Source: Bacteroidota bacterium (GTDB lineage Bacteria > Bacteroidota > Bacteroidia > Bacteroidales > PUMT01). From it: a DNA stretch of 12,129 bases. The notes beneath the pieces were generated by a model. It ran no database searches. It worked only from the letters and a program-made list of their open reading frames with translations, and was not told where the DNA came from. The position numbers and the translations under genes are program-made. The stretch spans positions 1 through 12,129 of the forward strand of contig PWPZ01000248.1 in assembly GCA_003556985.1 (NCBI GenBank), read 5' to 3'. Shown here piece after piece: positions 6,735 through 12,129 of the stretch. Every line of letters starts with the position of its first letter. Position 1 is the first letter of the stretch.

Positions 6735-8090
6735 ATGTCCAAAAAAACACTGAAATACCTGATGATAGCGGCTGCCGTCCTGATTGTTCTGGCTGTTGCA
6801 GGCAAACGGGCAGGCTGGTTCGGGCAGGATCCGGAAATCGATGTTTCCACAGAAGAGGCGCAGCGTCGCACTATCATAGAAACAATCACTGCCAACGGTA
6901 AGGTGAGACCACAGACCGAAGTAAAGATCAGTCCTGATGTTTCGGGAGAGATTGTTGAGCTGCACGTGGCAGAGGGCGATCAGGTCGAACAGGGCCGACT
7001 GCTTCTTAAGATAAGACCCGACACATACATTTCGATGCGGGACAGGGCAGAGGCAGCGGTGAACTCAGCCCGGGCCCAGCTGGCAAACTCAAGGGCGCGT
7101 CTGGTGCAGGCCGAAGCACAGTTCGAGCAGGCAGAAAAGAACTATGAACGCAGCGAAAGGCTCTTCGAACAGGGAACCATATCGGAGTCGGAATATGAAT
7201 CGGCCAGTTCAAACTACAGGGTTGCCCGGGCTGATGTGGATGCTGCCAGGGAGACGGTGCAAAGTGCCGAATTTTCAGTCAAATCGGCCGCAGCATCTCT
7301 GGAGGAGGCCGAGGAGAACCTCAGGCGTACTACCATATACTCGCCCATGAGCGGAACGGTTTCAAGGCTGAACGTAGAGCAGGGCGAAAGGGTTGTGGGT
7401 ACGGCACAGATGGCCGGAACGGAGATGATGAGAATTGCAAACCTGAACCACATGGAGGTGATGGTAGAGGTTAATGAAAACGACATAGTGCGTGTCAGCA
7501 ATAACGATACTGCCGTTATTGAGGTGGACGCCTACCTTGGAGAAGAGTTCATGGGAGTGGTAACCGAGATAGCAAATTCGGCCAACGTGGCGAATATCGC
7601 GGCCGACCAGGTAACCAATTTTGATGTCAAGATACTGATCCTTCCCGAATCATATCATCACCTGATGCCGGAAAACCCCGACGGACGGTTCCCCTTTTTG
7701 CCGGGCATGTCGGCAACGGTTGATATCAGGACCAACACCAAACAGGATATTTTAACCGTTCCCATACAGGCGGTAACTACCCGTTCAGACTCCGTTATGC
7801 TGGCCCATGCAGGTGCCAATGGAAACAATGTTGCCCCACAGGATGCGGAGGAGGTAACCGGAGCGGGCAGGAGAACAGGGGTAAATGAAGTTGTTTTTGT
7901 GCTTGCCGAAGATAATACCGTTCAGCTCAGGAGAGTGTCAACCGGCATCCAGGATAATAATTTTATTGAGATTACCGGTGGACTGCAGGAGGGTGACAGG
8001 GTTGTTTCAGCTCCCTACAGCGCGATCACCCGTCTGCTCAGTCCCGGATCCAGGGTGAACGTGGTTGACCGGCAACAACTGTTCAATTAA
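6735..8090 (+). CDS. Periplasmic adaptor (membrane fusion protein, HlyD/MacA/AcrA-like)
   Basis: This protein bridges an inner-membrane pump and the TolC channel. The 451 residues begin with one membrane anchor (about 7-23). A first half lipoyl domain follows (VKISPDVSGEIVELHVAEGDQVEQG, roughly 63-87). A long coiled-coil hairpin rich in Ala, Glu and Arg spans about 100-198. The second lipoyl half starts at TTIYSPMSGTVSRLNVEQGERV (199-220). A beta-barrel domain follows to about 345, and the membrane-proximal domain ends with GGLQEGDRVVSAP (415-427). Residues about 350-382 are a Gly/Asn/Ala-rich stretch that looks like a flexible insertion. The domain order is closest to MacA-type adaptors that serve MacB ABC transporters, but no pump gene is adjacent. 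A hairpin terminator follows at 8114, so the transcript seems to stop after this gene. Confidence 0.9.
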   Translation: MSKKTLKYLMIAAAVLIVLAVAGKRAGWFGQDPEIDVSTEEAQRRTIIETITANGKVRPQTEVKISPDVSGEIVELHVAEGDQVEQGRLLLKIRPDTYISMRDRAEAAVNSARAQLANSRARLVQAEAQFEQAEKNYERSERLFEQGTISESEYESASSNYRVARADVDAARETVQSAEFSVKSAAASLEEAEENLRRTTIYSPMSGTVSRLNVEQGERVVGTAQMAGTEMMRIANLNHMEVMVEVNENDIVRVSNNDTAVIEVDAYLGEEFMGVVTEIANSANVANIAADQVTNFDVKILILPESYHHLMPENPDGRFPFLPGMSATVDIRTNTKQDILTVPIQAVTTRSDSVMLAHAGANGNNVAPQDAEEVTGAGRRTGVNEVVFVLAEDNTVQLRRVSTGIQDNNFIEITGGLQEGDRVVSAPYSAITRLLSPGSRVNVVDRQQLFN

Positions 8091-8113
8091 TACATTATTC
8101 TGATCATATCATC

Positions 8114-8141
8114 TCCCGGCCGCACCTGTGGCCGGGATTTT
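8114..8141 (+). terminator. Rho-independent terminator after the TolC-adaptor pair
   Basis: TCCCGGCC at 8114-8121 pairs perfectly with GGCCGGGA at 8130-8137 around an 8-base loop, and the stem is followed by TTTTG. The GC-rich stem and short T run 24 bases after the adaptor stop fit an intrinsic terminator. The T tail is short, so termination may be incomplete. The next promoter element begins within two bases of it. Confidence 0.65.
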
Positions 8142-8142
8142 G

Positions 8143-8150
8143 TATCTTTG
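8143..8150 (+). promoter_or_regulatory. TAnnTTTG promoter element upstream of tsaB
   Basis: TATCTTTG is an exact match to the Bacteroidota -7 consensus and lies directly after the terminator stem. No good TTG was seen about 20 bases upstream, where the hairpin sequence is. Transcription would begin near 8157, leaving a leader of about 57 bases before the tsaB ATG. Confidence 0.5.
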
Positions 8151-8213
8151 CCTTTTTGTTGCATGCCGCAAAACGGATTGAATCCGTACAGGTAAAAATT
8201 TCAGTAGACAGTA

Positions 8214-8915
8214 ATGGCTGATTATATTCTAAATATCGAATCGTCAACCGGAGTTTGCTCGGTGAGCATCTCTTCGGGCAATAACATCGTCTCTTTCAGG
8301 GAAAGCAAAACCGACCGGTCCCATGCCTCCATGCTTACTGTATTTATTGAAGAGGTGATGGAAGAAAGCGGTATTGGCACAAAAGGACTGGCGGCCGTGG
8401 CGGTGAGCAGTGGGCCCGGTTCGTATACCGGACTGAGGATTGGGACCTCGGCGGCCAAGGGGATATGCTATGCGGCAGATCTTCCGCTTATAGCAGTAAA
8501 TACCCTTGCCCTGATGACCCAAATGGTTCTGGAGTCACCGGATATACAGCCCGGTGAAGACAGCCTCCTCTGCCCCATGATCGATGCAAGGCGCATGGAA
8601 GTTTATACGGCGCTCTTTGATGCCTCGGGAAAACAAACTACAGATATCTCAGCCGAGATAATCACCGGCAACACGTTCCGCCACTTGCTCGATGAAAGAA
8701 AGATCCTTTTTTGTGGTGACGGAGCTGAGAAGTGTATGGAAACCATTGATCACAAAAATGCAGTCTTCGTTCCAGGCATTTATCCCTCGGCCGTGATGAT
8801 GGCAGCCTTTGCATCGTCGGCTCTTAAGGAGGGCAGGATTGAAAACACTGCTTATTTCACCCCCTTCTATCTGAAGGATTTTTTGACAACAATCCCGAAA
8901 AGGAAAATGTTTTGA
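8214..8915 (+). CDS. tsaB: tRNA threonylcarbamoyladenosine synthesis protein TsaB
   Basis: TsaB (YeaZ) is the scaffold partner of TsaD in the cytoplasmic complex that makes t6A at position 37 of ANN-decoding tRNAs. It has an ASKHA-type fold but has lost catalysis. The 233-residue protein begins DYILNIESSTGVCSVSIS, the phosphate-1-like strand-turn of the fold. Two family signatures follow: RSHASMLTVFIEEVM (35-49) and AVAVSSGPGSYTGLRIGTSA (61-80). The second half has PMIDARRMEVYTALFD, and the end, PFYLKDFLTTIPKRKMF, is typical of TsaB from this phylum. The length is normal. The ATG at 8214 is the only sensible start. No tsaD, tsaC or tsaE gene lies in the window. Confidence 0.93.
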   Translation: MADYILNIESSTGVCSVSISSGNNIVSFRESKTDRSHASMLTVFIEEVMEESGIGTKGLAAVAVSSGPGSYTGLRIGTSAAKGICYAADLPLIAVNTLALMTQMVLESPDIQPGEDSLLCPMIDARRMEVYTALFDASGKQTTDISAEIITGNTFRHLLDERKILFCGDGAEKCMETIDHKNAVFVPGIYPSAVMMAAFASSALKEGRIENTAYFTPFYLKDFLTTIPKRKMF

Positions 8916-9037
8916 TAAAATTTACGTTGTATTTCAAGCCATCAGGATATTACGGCAAAATGATGGTTTGGAAGTAACGGTCCACCTCGGGCATGGTTTT
9001 TGAAACGATACTTTGTAAATACTTATCAGTCTCCGTT

Positions 9038-9814
9038 ATGAAGTTGAGGATTCTCCTGATTTTTACATTTTTCCTTTCTGTCGCCATTTCCTGGAGCAGA
9101 GAAAATTCCCCCGGAAGGGCACCGGTATACAGCAGCAATGAAGAGCTGAAGTTCCAGATGTATTACGGTCTCGTAAATGGCGGGGAGGTGGTTATGTCAC
9201 TCAGGCCTTCCTCCTTTAACGGACAGAAGGTGCTGCATGCCACGGCTACCGGTTATACCACGGGACTTGCCGACAGGCTTTTCAAGATATATGATGTCTA
9301 TGAAAGCTTTATGGATCCTGAAACGGGATTGCCATTAAAAGCCATACGCAACATCAGTGAGGGTAATTACAGATATTACAACGAGGTGCTTTATGACCGC
9401 GACAGCAACCTGGTGAGAAGCCAGCTCTCAGGCACCCATGAGGTTCCTGAAGGTATCATGGATATGGTATCGGTAATATACAAGCTGCGCGATACCCTGA
9501 ACCTAGCTTCAATGCGGCCGGATGACGTGCTTGAGATGGACACTTACTTCAGTGACAAAATTTATCCTGTCAGAATCAGGTACAGGGGCACCGAAACCAT
9601 CAATACCCGTAAAGGCACATACCATGCCCTGAAATTCTCGCCGGTGTCGGAGCCGGGCCGGGTATTTAAATCGGAAGATGATATAACTGTCTGGCTCTCC
9701 AACGACAGGAATCTTGTTCCTCTGAGAATAAGGCTCAATATGCGGCTGGGGTCAATAAGGGTAGACCTGATTGAGGCCGGTGGACTGCGTTATGAGCTGC
9801 TGGAGGCTAACTGA
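9038..9814 (+). CDS. Exported DUF3108-family protein
   Basis: This is probably a periplasmic or outer-membrane-associated protein of unknown function. From the ATG at 9038 it has 258 residues and starts with a signal peptide (MKLRILLIFTFFLSVAISWS, 1-20). The mature part opens with NEELKFQMYYGLVNGGE. An "L-x-x-x-Y-x-x-x-x-G-G/A-E" opening of this kind is typical of DUF3108 proteins, as are the later YDVYESFMDPETGLPLK segment and the WLSNDRNLVPLRI strand near the C-terminus. These proteins are probably beta-rich. The frame extends to an ATG at 8993, but the 15 extra residues would precede the signal peptide and are not favoured. The gene lies 122 bases after tsaB and 122 bases before efp, on the same strand. 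The family assignment is from remembered sequence features. Confidence 0.72.
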   Translation: MKLRILLIFTFFLSVAISWSRENSPGRAPVYSSNEELKFQMYYGLVNGGEVVMSLRPSSFNGQKVLHATATGYTTGLADRLFKIYDVYESFMDPETGLPLKAIRNISEGNYRYYNEVLYDRDSNLVRSQLSGTHEVPEGIMDMVSVIYKLRDTLNLASMRPDDVLEMDTYFSDKIYPVRIRYRGTETINTRKGTYHALKFSPVSEPGRVFKSEDDITVWLSNDRNLVPLRIRLNMRLGSIRVDLIEAGGLRYELLEAN

Positions 9815-9835
9815 CCCTTAAAGGCAAAAAAATTG

Positions 9836-9867
9836 TTGCGTTAAATAGCCATTTTTAATTATTTTTG
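9836..9867 (+). promoter_or_regulatory. Bacteroidota-type promoter upstream of efp
   Basis: TATTTTTG at 9860-9867 matches TAnnTTTG, and a TTG at 9836-9838 lies 21 bases upstream, close to the usual spacing. Transcription would start near 9874, with a leader of about 63 bases, so efp can be expressed independently of the upstream genes. Confidence 0.5.
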
Positions 9868-9936
9868 TCTCCGATATCCCAGAAATTTTAATTTTTAATT
9901 CAGATTCTTAAAAAGACTCTAACCCAATTATCAACT

Positions 9937-10506
9937 ATGGCTTCAACAAGTGATTTTAAAAACGGATTATGCATAGAATTCAATAATGATCTTTATACCA
10001 TTGTCAATTTTCAGCATGTAAAACCGGGAAAGGGTCCTGCTTTTGTCAGGACAAAGCTTAAGAGTCTCACCACAGGGAAAATTATCGACAACACTTTCAA
10101 TTCGGGTGTAAAGGTAAATATCGCCCGGGTGGAAAGAAGGCCTTACCAGTTCCTTTACAGCGATGATCTGGGTTACCATTTCATGCACCGCGATACTTTC
10201 GAACAGATAACCCTGGAACCTTCCCTGATAGAAGCTCCCGAGCTGTTCCTTGAAGGGCAGCCGGTTGAAATAGTTTACCATGCCGATACCGAGACGCCCC
10301 TGGCATGCGACCTGCCGCCCTTCGTGGTGATGGAGGTTACCTATACCGAACCGGGGATTAAGGGTGACACCTCCTCGACCAGCTCATTAAAACCTGCTGA
10401 AATAGAGACCGGAGCAACGATAAATGTGCCCCTCTTCATTAACCAGGGCGACAAGATTAAGGTTGACACCCGCACCAAGAGCTATTCAGAAAGAGTTAAG
10501 GAGTAA
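9937..10506 (+). CDS. efp: Translation elongation factor P
   Basis: EF-P binds ribosomes stalled at polyproline stretches, between the P and E sites, and restores peptide-bond formation. The 189-residue length is standard. The N-terminal KOW-like domain carries the tip loop HVKPGKGPAFVRTK (27-40), and K32 corresponds to the modified lysine K34 of E. coli EF-P. The two following OB domains are recognisable by VERRPYQFLYSDDLGYHFM and by ETGATINVPLFINQGDKIKV (156-175). The protein ends with VDTRTKSYSERVKE, the usual C-terminus. No lysine-modifying enzyme (EpmA/EpmB type) is encoded nearby. The phosphatase gene starts 36 bases downstream and may be cotranscribed. Confidence 0.96.
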   Translation: MASTSDFKNGLCIEFNNDLYTIVNFQHVKPGKGPAFVRTKLKSLTTGKIIDNTFNSGVKVNIARVERRPYQFLYSDDLGYHFMHRDTFEQITLEPSLIEAPELFLEGQPVEIVYHADTETPLACDLPPFVVMEVTYTEPGIKGDTSSTSSLKPAEIETGATINVPLFINQGDKIKVDTRTKSYSERVKE

Positions 10507-10542
10507 CCAGGTACTAACTTAGCGCCAAACAGTTAACACAAC

Positions 10543-11769
10543 ATGACTGACAACGCCTCAGCCCATCGCCTGCAGATAACAAAGTTCAAGCTCAATGCCC
10601 TGCTTGAGGTGACCGAGGCAATAAATGAAAGTCCGTCGCAGGAAAAACTAATTTCCCGTTACGAGACGCTTCTTTGCGAGGAGCTGAAAATCGGCAAAAT
10701 CCTGCTTTTCAAACTGGCAGAGGAGTGGGAATGCCTTCTCAGCTCGGGGCTGGATAAGAACGATTGCCCCATTGACGTGGAAAGGGATCTTCTCCATTAT
10801 GAAGAGATCAGCTTTATAAAGTCAGACACCGACGCCTGCATCAGCACCTTCGATATTGCAATACCAGTTTTAAGGGATAACAAACATCTGGCGTTTGCCC
10901 TGATTGGCGATTTTGATGAAGAAAGTGAAGGGGTGAGCCCGGTGATCAAGCATCTTCATTTCATCCAGACCCTGTCGAACATAATAGTGGTTGCCATAGA
11001 GAATATAAGGCTTAACGCAGAAAACATCAGGCAGGCCGCAATAAGAAAAGAGCTTGAGCTGGCATCCAGGCTTCAGGAAATGTTGATTCCCGATCCCTCC
11101 CAGCTGCCTTCAGACGGGCCTTTTACCGTTTCTGCATTTTACCATCCCCATATGGACATCGGGGGTGACTATTATGACTTTTTTGAGCTCAGCAGGAATG
11201 AGTACGGATTCTGCATTTGTGATGTTTCAGGGAAAGGTATCTCCGCAGCCCTCATAATGTCGAACTTTCAGGCGAACCTGCGCGCACTCTTCAACTGCGA
11301 CATTCCTCTTGAAGTGCTGATCCGGAGGCTGAACGAAAGGGTGAATGAGAGTACCAAGGGCGAAAGGTTCCTGACTATGGTAGTGGGAAAATACAATGCC
11401 AAAACCATGGAGCTCCAATATATCAATGCCGGCCACAACCCGCCCCTTGTCTATAACAGGAATAACAAGGCCCTTACTACCATGGAAAGTCACTGCGTGG
11501 GGATCGGCATGCTCGAAGAAATGCCCCCGGCTGAAGTCCGCCGCATCACGCTGGAAAAAGGGGTTAAGATTTTATTCTATACCGACGGACTGGTGGAGAT
11601 GCTTCATGAAGACCAGGTGGAGTCGGGAACGGAAACTATTGAGAAATTTATTTCCAATTCAGCTCCCATAGGAAATAATATTGATGATATTGTCAAACAT
11701 CACGGTATTCTTGAAGGCAACCTGTCAATTTTTGACGATATCACCATACTTGGTTTCGATTTCAGCTGA
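10543..11769 (+). CDS. PP2C-type serine/threonine phosphatase (RsbU/SpoIIE family) with GAF-like N-terminal domain
   Basis: This is probably a cytoplasmic signalling phosphatase that dephosphorylates a partner protein, classically an anti-sigma-factor antagonist. Residues about 15-155 look like a GAF-type sensor domain, judged by length, position and the IPVLRDNKHLAFALIGDF strand pair. A helical linker (about 157-183, rich in Glu, Arg and Ala, ending LASRLQEMLIP) is the standard lead-in to the catalytic domain. The PP2C metal-binding acidic residues are present: D209 and D212 in IGGDYYDFF, D227 in CDVSGKG, D348 in FYTDGLVE, and D398-D399 in FDDITIL. INAGHNPPLVY (294-304) is another family block. 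The protein has 408 residues, no membrane segments and no receiver domain. No anti-sigma or antagonist gene is nearby, so its substrate is unknown. Confidence 0.9.
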   Translation: MTDNASAHRLQITKFKLNALLEVTEAINESPSQEKLISRYETLLCEELKIGKILLFKLAEEWECLLSSGLDKNDCPIDVERDLLHYEEISFIKSDTDACISTFDIAIPVLRDNKHLAFALIGDFDEESEGVSPVIKHLHFIQTLSNIIVVAIENIRLNAENIRQAAIRKELELASRLQEMLIPDPSQLPSDGPFTVSAFYHPHMDIGGDYYDFFELSRNEYGFCICDVSGKGISAALIMSNFQANLRALFNCDIPLEVLIRRLNERVNESTKGERFLTMVVGKYNAKTMELQYINAGHNPPLVYNRNNKALTTMESHCVGIGMLEEMPPAEVRRITLEKGVKILFYTDGLVEMLHEDQVESGTETIEKFISNSAPIGNNIDDIVKHHGILEGNLSIFDDITILGFDFS

Positions 11770-11855
11770 CACCACCCTCCCCTTCAGTCCGCGATGTTTT
11801 TCTTTTAAAACCTGCTTTCACCGTACCCGGATTTTTTTGGCCGTACTTCTTTTAG

Positions 11856-11872
11856 CAGGCTGTTTTAGCCTG
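11856..11872 (+). terminator. Small hairpin downstream of the phosphatase gene
   Basis: CAGGCT (11856-11861) and AGCCTG (11867-11872) form a 6-bp stem around GTTTT. The T run after it is weak (AATTGTTT), so termination is only possible, not clear. An outer pairing of CCTGCT (11811-11816) with AGCAGG (11854-11859) would compete with it. Confidence 0.25.
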
Positions 11873-11889
11873 AATTGTTTCAAACGGAT

Positions 11890-11949
11890 TTTTTCTGCGG
11901 GAGCTTTTTCTGCGGAAGTTTTTTCTGCGGGAGCTTTTTCTGCGGGAGC
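11890..11949. repeat. Four tandem copies of a 15-base repeat
   Basis: The unit TTTTTCTGCGGGAGC occurs perfectly at 11890-11904, 11920-11934 and 11935-11949. A two-mismatch copy (TTTTTCTGCGGAAGT) lies at 11905-11919. Fifteen bases keep any reading frame. The plus strand would read FSAGA repeats and one minus frame would read APAEK repeats. Neither frame has a proper start codon in the right place. The spacer 11770-12026 otherwise holds only the small hairpin and no recognised gene. Confidence 0.85.
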
Positions 11950-12026
11950 TGCCGCTTTGAAGAATTGATTTACCGGAAGTGAATCATTTCTGCCGGGACC
12001 GGTGGTTTTTTTTCAATATCAGCAAT

Positions 12027-12129
12027 TTAAAGGGGTTCATTGCCGGAGGCGGCTTCCGGCTTTTGCTCGTTTTCGGCCGACGGCAGTTTCTTTCCGTAAA
12101 GGTCGAATGCTACAAGTATGGCGGCGAAG
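12027..12129 (-). CDS. Partial CDS, C-terminal 33 residues of an unidentified protein
   Basis: A minus-strand frame enters at the right edge and ends at a TAA whose complement is 12027-12029. It reads FAAILVAFDLYGKKLPSAEN, followed by a polar tail rich in Glu, Pro and Ala that ends GNEPL. The short hydrophobic start followed by a charged tail suggests a final membrane helix with a soluble C-terminus. The family cannot be named. Codon use and residue order look like real protein, and no other frame is open across this stretch in a convincing way. It is convergent with the phosphatase gene. Confidence 0.5.
   Translation of the reverse strand, partial: FAAILVAFDLYGKKLPSAENEQKPEAASGNEPL
12042..12064 (+). 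terminator. Terminator-like hairpin lying inside the opposing gene's 3' end
   Basis: GCCGGA (12042-12047) pairs with TCCGGC (12055-12060), with a possible inner G-T pair, and TTTT follows on the plus strand. The shape fits an intrinsic terminator for rightward transcripts from the phosphatase gene. It lies within the coding part of the convergent minus-strand gene, so it may instead be a chance product of its codons. Confidence 0.3.

Noticed and set aside
8950..9138. 62-codon minus-strand frame between tsaB and the DUF3108 gene
   Set aside because: The residues look mildly protein-like (MPEVDRYFQTIILP), but the frame is short, overlaps the DUF3108 signal peptide and resembles no family I know.
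11681..11968. 95-codon plus-strand frame with a lipobox-like LLAGC and FSAGA repeats
   Set aside because: Its only ATGs lie inside the phosphatase gene. No usable start precedes the hydrophobic part, and the FSAGA repeats are simply the 15-base tandem repeat.

Overview
The window reads as ordinary chromosomal DNA of a Bacteroidota bacterium, probably of Bacteroidales/Marinilabiliales type. Three things suggest this. Several genes or gene groups are preceded by TAnnTTTG, the -7 element of Bacteroidota sigma factors, and start codons mostly lack a clear Shine-Dalgarno. The TolC and adaptor proteins have a Bacteroidota look, for example an SYGRTLDFLTNT-like stretch early in TolC. The genes have moderate GC and the spacers are AT-rich. 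The exact genus cannot be read from this sequence alone.

Layout. 1-198 (-) is the start of a membrane protein that runs off the window. 199-597 is an AT-rich divergent spacer with a good promoter and a CA-rich repeat leader. 598-4435 (+) is a tightly overlapping three-gene ferric iron ABC importer: binding lipoprotein, fused two-domain permease, ATPase. It converges on 4565-5161 (-), a YgjP/SprT-like zinc peptidase. 5367-8090 (+) is a TolC-family channel plus a periplasmic adaptor, closed by a hairpin terminator at 8114-8141. 8214-11769 (+) is a mixed row of housekeeping genes: tsaB (tRNA t6A synthesis), a DUF3108 exported protein, efp (elongation factor P) and a GAF-like/PP2C (RsbU/SpoIIE-type) phosphatase. 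11770-12129 holds a 15-bp tandem repeat and the 3' end of a minus-strand gene that enters from the right.

How the genes work together. The importer genes form one functional unit: the lipoprotein binds Fe3+ outside the inner membrane, the permease forms the channel and the ATPase drives it. The TolC and adaptor genes encode two of the three parts of an export machine, but no pump gene is adjacent. tsaB and efp both serve translation. The neighbouring DUF3108 and phosphatase genes may share transcripts with them, but no functional link is visible.

I found no convincing undescribed system. No CRISPR array, tRNA, rRNA, insertion sequence or phage gene was recognised. The items most worth a second look are the CA-rich leader of the iron operon, the 15-bp tandem repeats near the right end, the pump-less export pair, and a diverged direct repeat at the fbpC/ygjP convergence.
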